Both the position numbers and the translations under genes were made by a program. Source: Chitinophagaceae bacterium (GTDB lineage: Bacteria > Bacteroidota > Bacteroidia > Chitinophagales > Chitinophagaceae). From it: a stretch of 12,849 bases of DNA. The notes under the pieces are model-generated. The model worked only from the letters and a program-made list of their open reading frames with translations. It made no database searches and was not told the DNA's origin. Below are positions 1 through 6,872 of the stretch, one piece after another (position 1 is the first letter of the stretch; the number at the start of each line of letters is the position of its first letter). The stretch covers positions 1-12,849 of the forward strand of contig DNMB01000013.1 in the NCBI GenBank assembly GCA_003489485.1. Reading direction: 5' to 3'.

Positions 1-171
1 AGGGGTAAGAACTTTTTTAAAGTGGTGCAAGCTGCGGCCGTTTCTCAACAAAGGTCACTTAACTGGACGATGGTTTCCCTACCGGGTGTGGCCCACTCCA
101 ATGCCGAAACAGCCAAGCAGGCCGGCGCTTTTTTTCGCGCTGTTCATTATCCCAATTCAATAAATAAGTAA
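1..171 (+). CDS. C-terminal fragment of a probable alpha/beta-hydrolase-like protein (5' end outside window)
   Basis: Frame 1 is open from the first base to a TAA at 169-171 and encodes the last 56 residues of a protein that starts upstream. The fragment contains the segment LNWTMVSLPGVAHSNAETAK. Many secreted or cytosolic alpha/beta hydrolases of Bacteroidota end with a similar block, a Trp and hydrophobic beta strand followed by PGVxH, where the His would be the last member of the catalytic triad. That identification is by resemblance only, because the nucleophile elbow and acid lie outside the window. The stop codon lies within a tandem repeat of AATAAGTA. The next gene starts 31 nt downstream on the same strand, so the two could be co-transcribed. 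It could also be an unrelated protein with a fortuitous GxxH motif. Confidence 0.5.
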   Translation, partial: RGKNFFKVVQAAAVSQQRSLNWTMVSLPGVAHSNAETAKQAGAFFRAVHYPNSINK

Positions 172-178
172 ATAAGTA
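163..178. repeat. Tandem octamer repeat (2 x AATAAGTA)
   Basis: Two perfect head-to-tail copies of AATAAGTA lie at 163-170 and 171-178. They span the stop codon of the upstream fragment and end 24 nt before the start of the secreted protein gene. The block is AT-rich and lies where a promoter or terminator could be, but no TAnnTTTG box is visible here. It may simply be low-complexity sequence. Confidence 0.35.
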
Positions 179-202
179 TTCATCATCGTATAACCAACTG
201 CT

Positions 203-1615
203 ATGAACATTCGAATTAATCTGCTTCGTTTCTCACTGGTAAGTCTTGTTTTCCTTTTTTTTATTGTGCCTGCCGTACAGGCACAGACCGTAATTTTTTC
301 TGAGAATATGGGCGTGCCATCGGCTACCACTGTGGTAACTTCCTATACGGGCTGGCAAAATGCAGGGGCACTCGTATTTTCCAATGGGGAGCAAGCGGCT
401 TCCGCCGACGTGAGAACCACCAATGCTTCTTCGAATTACCCGAATGCATCGGGCGGAGGAAATGTCTTTTACACAGGCACATCCAGTACCAATGCAGGAG
501 GTTTTTCAATTGAGGGGATCAATGTGGCTGCCTTCAGAGATCTGAAGCTAGACTTTGCCTACCGCAAGGAAAGCTCCACTGCTTTTCCAAATTTTTCGGT
601 TGACTACTGGAATGGTTCGGCCTGGGTCAATTTGGGCAATACCGCGGCTGCCTTGTTCAATGAGGCTGCCACGGCAGCAGTTGGTTGGTATGCTGCCAAA
701 ACCATCTCTTTGCCAGCAGCGGCGCAGATCAATGGACTTAAGCTACGTTTTGTGCGTAACGTGGGAGGCACAATTACCATTCGTGTGGATGATGTTGTCT
801 TGACCGGCACACCCGCTGTGGTCGGGGGTTGTGGTGACAATGCCGTTGCGGCCAGCAGTGTTACGGCCTCTTGTGGTCCTGCCACTGTTAACTTGAGCGT
901 AACGAGCGGGCCCCTGGTTCCTGGTGCTGCGTGGGTATGGTATAGTGGAAGCTGTGGCGGTACCCGCGTGGGAACGGGCGCCACCGTTACCGGCGTTACC
1001 GTCAATTCAAATACTACCTTTTTTGTGCGGGCAGAAGGTGGAAGTTGTGGTTCGACACGAACTTGTCAAAGTGTAGCAGTGGGTGTAACACCGATCCCTG
1101 TAATGAGTGTGGAGGTGTTAGGCGATACCAGTTTACTTCCCGGAAAAACCACAACCCTTATTGCTACGGCTACACCGGCCTCTACAGGGCTGGTCTATTC
1201 GTGGAGAAAAGACGGAGTGGTGGTGAACGGCGCTACTGGCTCTTCGCTGACGGTCGGTATCGATGATCTGGGCCTTTATACCGTTAGTGCACAAACTCCA
1301 CAAGGCTGCGCCTCTACGTCGCTCGGCCGGCGAATTACGGCGGCTGCCTCTGAGCAAGCATGGATCAGCCCCAATCCGACGAGTGGCCCCTTTAAGGTTC
1401 GCTACTACAGCCGCGCTACGGTGTTCAACTTTCAGCGCATCTTGTACATCTTTGACCAGAAGGGAAGGCTCGTGTTTAGCAGAAATTATCCGATTACAGG
1501 TCCTTACAGCAGCATGGACATTGACTTTTCTGCTATGAGCAAGGGGACCTATTATGTGTTTATAGGAAAAACCGTTGGAGAGCGAATTGCGGTGGGTAAG
1601 CTGATCGTCCAATAG
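203..1615 (+). CDS. Secreted T9SS type A sorting-domain protein with two Ig-like domains
   Basis: This 470-residue protein is predicted to be exported and then handled by the type IX secretion system. Residues 1-28 form a Sec signal peptide: basic start, hydrophobic run FSLVSLVFLFFIVPA, and cleavage near AQA. Residues 30-205 look like a jelly-roll, adhesion or MAM-like domain, rich in Gly, Ser and Asn and ending in a RVDDVVLTGT strand. Residues about 209-293 hold a Cys-rich Ig-like module (CG, SCG and TCQ motifs, WYSGSCGGT) of the kind common in Bacteroidota surface proteins. Residues 297-379 hold a second Ig/PKD-like module (YSWRKDGVVV, YTVSAQTPQGC). Residues 387-470 are a typical type A sorting domain: SPNPTSGPF, then the ILYIFDQKGRLVF strand, and a final GTYYVFI...GKLIVQ, which directs T9SS export and surface attachment or release. 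No catalytic domain is recognised, so the role is probably adhesive or binding. ATG 203 is chosen because it gives the intact signal peptide. Confidence 0.9.
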   Translation: MNIRINLLRFSLVSLVFLFFIVPAVQAQTVIFSENMGVPSATTVVTSYTGWQNAGALVFSNGEQAASADVRTTNASSNYPNASGGGNVFYTGTSSTNAGGFSIEGINVAAFRDLKLDFAYRKESSTAFPNFSVDYWNGSAWVNLGNTAAALFNEAATAAVGWYAAKTISLPAAAQINGLKLRFVRNVGGTITIRVDDVVLTGTPAVVGGCGDNAVAASSVTASCGPATVNLSVTSGPLVPGAAWVWYSGSCGGTRVGTGATVTGVTVNSNTTFFVRAEGGSCGSTRTCQSVAVGVTPIPVMSVEVLGDTSLLPGKTTTLIATATPASTGLVYSWRKDGVVVNGATGSSLTVGIDDLGLYTVSAQTPQGCASTSLGRRITAAASEQAWISPNPTSGPFKVRYYSRATVFNFQRILYIFDQKGRLVFSRNYPITGPYSSMDIDFSAMSKGTYYVFIGKTVGERIAVGKLIVQ

Positions 1616-1623
1616 TTGCTATC

Positions 1624-1651
1624 TTGTTGTTTTTCAACGATTAGTTTTTTT
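1624..1651 (+). terminator. Probable Rho-independent terminator after the T9SS protein gene
   Basis: Nine bases after the stop codon, TTGTTG (1624-1629) can pair with CAACGA (1635-1640) around a TTTTT loop, using one G-T wobble. A run of seven T residues follows at 1645-1651. A second small hairpin, TCGTT/AACGA (1653-1657 and 1662-1666), lies directly behind. The stem is short and AT-rich, so strength is uncertain, but position and T-run fit a terminator separating this gene from the receiver gene. Confidence 0.5.
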
Positions 1652-1681
1652 CTCGTTTAAAAACGACAAATAAATCGTGTT

Positions 1682-1710
1682 TTTGTCGAGGTGTTACCTC
1701 CTTATATTTG
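1682..1710 (+). promoter_or_regulatory. Bacteroidota-type promoter of the receiver-domain gene
   Basis: TATATTTG at 1703-1710 matches the Bacteroidota -7 consensus TAnnTTTG exactly. A TTTG at 1682-1685 lies 17 nt upstream and fits the -33 element. The start codon chosen for the receiver gene (1716) lies only 5 nt after the -7 box, so the transcript would be leaderless or nearly so. Confidence 0.6.
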
Positions 1711-1715
1711 TGTTA

Positions 1716-2144
1716 ATGCCTCATCAGCCCATCAATCTACAGCAGATTTTGATCGCTGACCGAAGCCCCATTTTCCGGCTTGGCATGAGCAGCACGTTCA
1801 AAAAAAATTACGAGTTGCTGCATGTACACGAAGCAGGCAATGAGGAAAAATTGATGCAGCTTTTTCAAGAGCATTCCATCGACCTGCTCATCATGGACGA
1901 TCTTCTATTTGAACTGGATCTTCGCCAGGTGGTCAAAAAGTTAAGACAGATCAATCCGGTGACCCGAATTCTTTTTTTCTCCGATCGGGGCGAGGAGCAT
2001 TTTCTTTCTTGTATGCCCAAGGGTGGGGTATATGGATACGTCAATAAAAAGGCCCAATTGCCCCAACTGCTCGAGGCCGTAAAGCAACTCGCTGAGGGGC
2101 ATCATTATTTTTCGCAAGAGCTGTTGATCGAGCGACTTCTCTGA
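1716..2144 (+). CDS. Stand-alone response-regulator receiver domain (NarL-like), no output domain
   Basis: The 142-residue product resembles the receiver half of NarL/LuxR-type regulators. Strand 1 reads ILIADRSPIFRLGM (residues 11-24), the putative phospho-acceptor is D61 in LLIMDD, the switch Ser is S89 in ILFFSD, and the conserved Lys is K111 in YGYVNKKA. After the last helix it has the NarL linker-like AEGHHYFSQELLIERLL and then stops, exactly where the DNA-binding HTH would begin. The following bases are the uvrA promoter, so no HTH is encoded in another frame. The acidic pair that binds Mg is D15-R16 rather than Asp-Asp, so phosphorylation may be weakened or lost. I start at ATG 1716, because the upstream in-frame ATG at 1677 would add 13 hydrophobic residues encoded by the promoter itself. 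No sensor kinase is adjacent. The role is unknown; it may act by protein-protein contact. Confidence 0.75.
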   Translation: MPHQPINLQQILIADRSPIFRLGMSSTFKKNYELLHVHEAGNEEKLMQLFQEHSIDLLIMDDLLFELDLRQVVKKLRQINPVTRILFFSDRGEEHFLSCMPKGGVYGYVNKKAQLPQLLEAVKQLAEGHHYFSQELLIERLL

Positions 2145-2181
2145 CTTTGATCTCCCTGGCAAATCGCCAGTGCGACTCACC

Positions 2182-2189
2182 TATCTTTG
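2182..2189 (+). promoter_or_regulatory. -7 box of the uvrA promoter
   Basis: TATCTTTG matches TAnnTTTG exactly and ends 9 nt before the uvrA ATG at 2199. No convincing TTTG -33 element is seen at the expected distance. The box overlaps an alternative in-frame TTG (2187), which argues against that TTG as the start. The same octamer recurs upstream of infA and, on the minus strand, upstream of the TPR lipoprotein gene. Confidence 0.55.
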
Positions 2190-2198
2190 TGGGCTCTT

Positions 2199-5054
2199 AT
2201 GCCCCGAAAAAAAGTATCTCCCTCCGTATCCGCTCTAGCCGATACCGACTCCATCGTGGTGTCCGGGGCCCGAGAACACAATCTCAAGAATCTCGATATC
2301 AGCATTCCCAAAAATCAGCTGGTGGTCATTACCGGCATCAGTGGTTCAGGAAAATCCTCGCTGGCCTTTGATACGATCTATGCCGAGGGGCAACGCCGCT
2401 ACATGGAAACCTTTGGGGCCTATGCCAGACAGTTCATGGGCGACATGGAAAGACCCGATGTGGATCGCATTACGGGTTTGTCTCCGGTCATTGCCATCGA
2501 ACAGAAGACCACCAATAAAAATCCCCGCTCTACGGTAGGAACGGTTACCGAGGTGTACGATTTTTTGCGGTTGCTTTTTGCCAGGGCAGGACAGGCTTTT
2601 TCGTACGAGACCGGAAAGCCCATGGTCAAATGGAGTGAAGAAGAGATCGTGAAAAATATTTTTTCTACTTGTCTAGATAAAAAGATCATGCTGCTTGCCC
2701 CGCTGGTGCGCGGACGAAAGGGGCACTACCGTGAATTGTTTGAGGAATGGCGCAAACGAGGTTTTGTAAAGGTGCGTGTAGACGGGCAGATCAAGGAAAT
2801 GACCGCCCGCATGCAATTGGATCGCTATGTGATCCACGACATCGAATTGGTCGTTGACCGCTTGCTGGTGACCGACGACCTCCAAGCACGCCTCAGTGCC
2901 AGTGTGCAGCAGGCGCTCAAATTAGGAAAGGATTTATTGTTCGTACAGATCGAAGAGGAAGGGCTGATCCAGTACTCCCGCCAGTTGATGTGCCAAGACA
3001 CCGGCATCAGTTACGAAGAGCCTTCTCCCAATGCTTTTTCGTTCAATTCTCCCTACGGCGCCTGTCCGGTTTGTAAGGGCCTTGGCGTGCAGCATCGCGT
3101 GAGCATGGAGCGACTAATGCCCGATACATCGCTTTCTATTAGTGAAGGGGGCATTGCACCATTGGGTGAGGCGCGCGAGGCCTGGGTCTACAAGCAAGCA
3201 CAAGAGCTGGCTCGTCAACATAAGGTATCACTTCAAAAACCCATCAAGGAGCTTTCTGCCTCTCAGCTCAATATAATTCTCTATGGTAATGCAGAAGGAA
3301 AGGTCGCAGAAATTGATTTTGCCGATGCAAAGTTCGATGCTTCTGCTCCCTTTGAGGGAGTAGTGAATGTTCTGCTTCGTTGGTATGCCAGCCCCTACAG
3401 TGATTCCATTCGTGAATGGGCCGAAGATTTTATGGAGGTACAACCATGTGGTACCTGCGAGGGGACCCGCCTGAAAAAGGAGAGTCGATGGTTTCGTATA
3501 AACGGAAGAAATATTGCTGAGCTAAGCAATATGAATCTCGATAATCTGGCAGCGTGGTTCGATGGAATAGAACTGATGCTCGATACCAAACAGCGCGCCA
3601 TTGCAAAAGATATTTTAAAGGAGATCAGAGAGCGATTGCAGTTCTTGCTCAACGTTGGGCTGGGCTATCTGACACTCAACAGAGGTACCCGCACACTCAG
3701 CGGCGGCGAATCGCAGCGTATTCGCCTGGCCACGCAGATCGGCAGCCAGCTGCAGGGGATCACTTATATCTTGGACGAACCCTCTATCGGACTTCACCAG
3801 CGCGACAATCAACGACTCATCGATGCGCTCAAACAACTTCGTGATATCGGTAACAGTATTCTGGTGGTCGAACACGATAAGGATATCATGCTGGCAGCCG
3901 ATTACCTGATCGATGTGGGTCCTAAGGCAGGAGTACACGGCGGAAAGATCGTGGCCCAGGGTACGCCTGCCGCATTAAAAAAACTAAAGACGTTAACAGC
4001 GGGCTACCTCAATGGACTGCACAAACTTCCTTTACCGACCGCTCGTCGCAGCGGTTCAGGTAAATCACTTGTGCTACATGGCGCCACCGGAAACAACCTA
4101 CAGCGCGTTACGGCGCATTTTCCTTTGGGTACTTTCATTGTCGTAACAGGGGTCAGCGGATCCGGAAAATCGACACTCATCAACGAGACCTTGTATCCGA
4201 TCTTATCTCAACATGCCTTTGGCTCAAGGCAACAACCACTGTCGTACGACTCTGTCAGCGGGCTCGAGAACATCGATAAGGTAATAGAGATAGATCAAGC
4301 ACCCATTGGGCGTACTCCTCGCAGTAATCCTGCTACGTACTGCGGATTTTTTGCCGATATCCGTACACTGTTCGCCTCGCTTCCTGAAAGTAAGGTAAGG
4401 GGATACGGAGCAGGACGTTTTTCGTTCAATGTAAAAACAGGTCGTTGTGCCGATTGCGAAGGCGGCGGCATGAAGGTGATCGAGATGAATTTTTTGCCCG
4501 ATGTATATGTGCACTGCAGCAGCTGCAACGGAAAGCGATATAACAGAGAAACCCTCGAAGTACGGTACAAGGGAAGATCCATTGCCGATGTATTGGCCAT
4601 GACGGTAGATGAGGCCATGGAATTTTTTCAGCCTGTGCCGTATCTGTACAGAAAGATCAAGGTCTTGCACGAGGTAGGTCTGGGCTACATTACCCTTGGG
4701 CAATCGGCCCTTACACTCAGTGGTGGCGAAGCGCAGCGAATTAAATTATCGACCGAGCTGGCCAAACGCGATACGGGTAAAACATTTTATATACTCGACG
4801 AGCCCACCACGGGGCTTCATTTCGAAGATATCCGTCATCTTACCGAAGTGCTCAATCGGTTGGTGGACCGTGGCAATACCGTGCTGGTCATAGAACATCA
4901 CATGGATATCATCAAACTGGCCGATCATATTATCGATCTGGGTCCGGAAGGTGGAGACGGAGGCGGTCAGCTATTATTTGCAGGCACACCCGAAGAAATG
5001 GTGCGAAAGGCCGATACGCATACGGCCCGTTTTCTCGCCCCTGAATTATCGTAG
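2199..5054 (+). CDS. uvrA: UvrABC excinuclease subunit A
   Basis: UvrA is the damage-recognition ATPase of nucleotide excision repair; it dimerises, loads UvrB on lesions and leaves. The 951-residue length is usual. Visible landmarks in order: first Walker A GISGSGKS (46-53); UvrB-contacting and insertion domain region with RQFMGDMERPDVDRITGLSP (78-96); first zinc module split between CPVC (289-292) and CGTC (417-420); first ABC signature LSGGE (500-504) and Walker B ILDEP (524-528); second Walker A GVSGSGKS (651-658); second zinc module C750-x2-C753-x19-C773-x2-C776; second signature LSGGE (840-844) and Walker B ILDEP (865-869). All key residues are present, so it should be active. ATG 2199 is preferred to TTG 2187, which lies inside the -7 box. 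The gene stands alone on the plus strand; uvrB and uvrC are not in the window. It converges on elaA with 8 bp between stop codons. Confidence 0.98.
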   Translation: MPRKKVSPSVSALADTDSIVVSGAREHNLKNLDISIPKNQLVVITGISGSGKSSLAFDTIYAEGQRRYMETFGAYARQFMGDMERPDVDRITGLSPVIAIEQKTTNKNPRSTVGTVTEVYDFLRLLFARAGQAFSYETGKPMVKWSEEEIVKNIFSTCLDKKIMLLAPLVRGRKGHYRELFEEWRKRGFVKVRVDGQIKEMTARMQLDRYVIHDIELVVDRLLVTDDLQARLSASVQQALKLGKDLLFVQIEEEGLIQYSRQLMCQDTGISYEEPSPNAFSFNSPYGACPVCKGLGVQHRVSMERLMPDTSLSISEGGIAPLGEAREAWVYKQAQELARQHKVSLQKPIKELSASQLNIILYGNAEGKVAEIDFADAKFDASAPFEGVVNVLLRWYASPYSDSIREWAEDFMEVQPCGTCEGTRLKKESRWFRINGRNIAELSNMNLDNLAAWFDGIELMLDTKQRAIAKDILKEIRERLQFLLNVGLGYLTLNRGTRTLSGGESQRIRLATQIGSQLQGITYILDEPSIGLHQRDNQRLIDALKQLRDIGNSILVVEHDKDIMLAADYLIDVGPKAGVHGGKIVAQGTPAALKKLKTLTAGYLNGLHKLPLPTARRSGSGKSLVLHGATGNNLQRVTAHFPLGTFIVVTGVSGSGKSTLINETLYPILSQHAFGSRQQPLSYDSVSGLENIDKVIEIDQAPIGRTPRSNPATYCGFFADIRTLFASLPESKVRGYGAGRFSFNVKTGRCADCEGGGMKVIEMNFLPDVYVHCSSCNGKRYNRETLEVRYKGRSIADVLAMTVDEAMEFFQPVPYLYRKIKVLHEVGLGYITLGQSALTLSGGEAQRIKLSTELAKRDTGKTFYILDEPTTGLHFEDIRHLTEVLNRLVDRGNTVLVIEHHMDIIKLADHIIDLGPEGGDGGGQLLFAGTPEEMVRKADTHTARFLAPELS

Positions 5055-5062
5055 CAAATCGA

Positions 5063-5506
5063 TTATCGGGTAAGGGTCATCTCTATGTGCTCAATGCCAT
5101 CTTCGAGATAGACCTCTCCCGAGGGTACAAATCCCAGCGAGCTGTAAAATTCTATCAGGTAACACTGCGCACCGATCATGATGGTGTTCTTTCCAAAGAG
5201 CTGATCACAGACCTTGATCGACTCTTGCATCACCAGCTTGCCAAATCCTTTTTTTCGATGGGCGGGTGATGTGACCACTCTTCCTATGGAGGCCGCAGTG
5301 TATGATATGCCCGGGGGTACTAACCGGGTGTAGGCGACCAATTCGTCTTGCTGGTATCCCAGCAAATGGTAAGAGGGTTGGTCTTTGTTGTCGAGGTCCT
5401 GAAACGCGCAGGTTTGTTCTACCACAAATACTTCGGCACGCAACCGAAGCAGCGCGTAGAGCTCATCGGGGGTTAACTCCTGAAATTTTTTTAGGACCCA
5501 GCGCAT
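5063..5506 (-). CDS. elaA: ElaA-type GNAT acetyltransferase
   Basis: The 147-residue product matches the ElaA group of GNAT N-acetyltransferases over its full length. The N-terminal ELYALLRLRAEVFVVEQTCAFQDLD (residues 15-39) is the family hallmark. SIGRVVTSPAHRKKGFGKLV (73-92) supplies the acetyl-CoA pyrophosphate loop R84-K-K-G-F-G, and the C-terminus carries YSSLGFVPSGEVYLEDGIEH (121-140). The natural substrate of ElaA is not established. It is the last gene of the minus-strand operon: its ATG lies 3 nt after the rpe stop codon, so translational coupling is likely. No separate promoter is visible. Its stop codon lies 8 bp from that of the convergent uvrA. Confidence 0.92.
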   Translation of the reverse strand: MRWVLKKFQELTPDELYALLRLRAEVFVVEQTCAFQDLDNKDQPSYHLLGYQQDELVAYTRLVPPGISYTAASIGRVVTSPAHRKKGFGKLVMQESIKVCDQLFGKNTIMIGAQCYLIEFYSSLGFVPSGEVYLEDGIEHIEMTLTR

Positions 5507-5509
5507 GAA

Positions 5510-6166
5510 TTAACGGGCAACTACTTTTTTGAGTTGCGCAATGGTGGCCACCGGATCTGTGGCTTTAAAGACCGTATTACCGGCCACCAGCACATCAGCT
5601 CCGGCACTAACTATCGATGGCGCATTCTCAAGGGTTACGCCGCCATCGATCTCAATGAGTGCAGCCGATCCGCTGCTATTGATCAATTCTTTTAATTCGC
5701 GGATCTTTACCAGGGTGTGGGGAATAAATTGTTGTCCGCCGAATCCGGGATTTACGCTCATCAGACAAACCAGATCAATATCGCGAATGATCTCGCTGAG
5801 AACATGAACAGGCGTATGTGGATTGAGCGCCACACCGGCTTTGACGCCGAGCGACCTTATCTGCTGAATATTGCGGTGCAAGTGCGTGCAAGCCTCTGCA
5901 TGAATGGTAATAATATCGGCTCCGGCTTCCTGAAATGCCTGGGCATAGCGCTCGGGCTCTTCGATCATCAGGTGTACATCGCAGGTTTTGGTAGTGGCCT
6001 TTCTGAAAAAATTTATCAGCATGGGTCCAAAGCTGATGTTCGGCACGAAGCGTCCGTCCATTACATCGAGGTGATACCAATCGGCTTCGCTGCTGTTGAG
6101 CATGTCGCAATCTTTTTGCAATTGCAAAAAGTTGGCCGAAAGAAGCGAGGGTGCTACAAGTGGCAT
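5510..6166 (-). CDS. rpe: Ribulose-phosphate 3-epimerase
   Basis: Rpe interconverts D-ribulose 5-phosphate and D-xylulose 5-phosphate in the pentose phosphate pathway. The 218-residue product is a standard-length TIM barrel. It shows PSLLSANF at the N-terminus, the metal and catalytic block YHLDVMDGRFVPNISFG (residues 31-47; H32 and D34), DVHLMIEEP (63-71; H65), the phosphate-binding loop MSVNPGFGGQQF (136-147), EIDGGV (172-177; D174), and a final VAGNTVF phosphate strand. The two catalytic Asp and both metal His residues are present. The frame is open further upstream to 6391, but residues before PSLLSANF do not resemble the family and overlap the TPR gene, so I start at 6166. This places the ATG 16 nt after the TPR lipoprotein stop, within the operon. 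Confidence 0.97.
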   Translation of the reverse strand: MPLVAPSLLSANFLQLQKDCDMLNSSEADWYHLDVMDGRFVPNISFGPMLINFFRKATTKTCDVHLMIEEPERYAQAFQEAGADIITIHAEACTHLHRNIQQIRSLGVKAGVALNPHTPVHVLSEIIRDIDLVCLMSVNPGFGGQQFIPHTLVKIRELKELINSSGSAALIEIDGGVTLENAPSIVSAGADVLVAGNTVFKATDPVATIAQLKKVVAR

Positions 6167-6182
6167 GGCTGCAAGATACTGA

Positions 6183-6815
6183 TCATTTTTCAAGACGCTG
6201 AATGGCCTGTTTGGCTTCGGTAAGCGAAGTGTCGAGCGAAAGAGCCAGCCGAAAATGCTCGAGGGCCTTCTCTTTCTTTCCCTGCCGGTCCGCCCATTTA
6301 CCCAGCCAGTAGTGCACGGGTGCATAGCCGGGCGATAAGGTTCTGAGCAATTCCAATTCTTTGTGTGCTGCCTCAAATTCTTTTGCATCAATGAGTAGGG
6401 CAGCTTTTTCTATGTAGGCTTCGTAGAAACTATAGTCTGTTTGAATGGTCTTATCGAACCATCCTAGTGCTTTCTTATTGTCTTTTTTACTCGCAAAATA
6501 GATGCCCTTATAATAATAGGGCTCGGCCCCTCCTTGCGGTCCCTGGTGTTGCAACAGCGAATCACAGAGTGGCAGGGTGGCGGGATCGCCCTGCTCTGCC
6601 ATTTGTAGGGCTCTGGCATAGGCTGCTTGCAGCGCAGAGGGTGGGGTGCCGCCGTCAAGATCGGGTTTTTCGGCGGGCAGGCGGCTGTCATTGACTTGTT
6701 CGGTCCCTTTTGCTGCTCTGTCGTTGGGGGCAGGGGATTGGCAACCCGCCAAAAAAGCCAGTGCTGTGAGTGCCAGCAAGGGCCGGCAAACAAAAAATAG
6801 CCTGAGGTTTGACAT
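6183..6815 (-). CDS. TPR-repeat lipoprotein
   Basis: The 210-residue product begins with a lipoprotein signal: basic N-terminus, hydrophobic LLALTALAF and lipobox L22-A-G-C25, so the mature protein should be lipid-anchored at Cys25. A low-complexity charged and Pro/Gly-rich stretch (26-60) follows. The rest is helical and contains about three tetratricopeptide repeats, roughly 98-130 (YYKGIYFASKKDNKKALGWF), 131-163 (YEAYIEKAALLIDAKEFEAA) and 165-198 (PVHYWLGKWADRQGKKEKAL). TPR proteins are protein-interaction scaffolds; the partner here is unknown. It is the first gene of the operon leading into rpe and elaA, and has its own -7 box, TATCTTTG, on the minus strand 24 nt before the start. Linkage to rpe is probably positional, not functional. 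Confidence 0.88.
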   Translation of the reverse strand: MSNLRLFFVCRPLLALTALAFLAGCQSPAPNDRAAKGTEQVNDSRLPAEKPDLDGGTPPSALQAAYARALQMAEQGDPATLPLCDSLLQHQGPQGGAEPYYYKGIYFASKKDNKKALGWFDKTIQTDYSFYEAYIEKAALLIDAKEFEAAHKELELLRTLSPGYAPVHYWLGKWADRQGKKEKALEHFRLALSLDTSLTEAKQAIQRLEK

Positions 6816-6839
6816 TTCGTTGACAGTCTTTTATACCTA

Positions 6840-6853
6840 CAAAGATAGCTTTG
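6840..6853. promoter_or_regulatory. Overlapping divergent -7 boxes (TPR-rpe-elaA operon and TolB-like gene)
   Basis: The imperfect palindrome CAAAGATAGCTTTG carries two exact TAnnTTTG boxes facing opposite ways. On the minus strand TATCTTTG runs from 6847 to 6840 and serves the TPR lipoprotein gene (ATG 24 nt downstream). On the plus strand TAGCTTTG at 6846-6853 serves the TolB-like gene (ATG 19 nt downstream). The boxes share the TA at 6846-6847, so two polymerases could not occupy them together. No strong TTTG -33 element is seen at the usual spacing on either side. Confidence 0.6.
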
Positions 6854-6872
6854 CGTTCCTTAAAGAAATATC

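Noticed and set aside
1133..1612. 159-codon open frame on the minus strand inside the T9SS protein gene
   Set aside because: It lies wholly antisense to a well-supported gene, has no recognisable domain and no promoter; it is a shadow frame.
2187..2198. TTG start adding four residues to UvrA
   Set aside because: The TTG is part of the -7 box TATCTTTG, so it would lie upstream of the transcription start; ATG 2199 fits better.
4050..4067. Extra SGSGKS motif in UvrA (residues 618-623), resembling a third Walker A
   Set aside because: It lies in the linker before the second ABC domain, where related UvrA proteins have a similar Gly/Lys-rich segment; the true P-loop is at residues 651-658.
4224..4703. 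159-codon open frame on the minus strand inside uvrA
   Set aside because: It overlaps the second ABC half of uvrA, which carries all expected motifs; no independent support.
6167..6391. 75-residue N-terminal extension of rpe in the same frame
   Set aside because: The extension overlaps the TPR lipoprotein gene, is unlike the family, and would precede the normal barrel start PSLLSANF.
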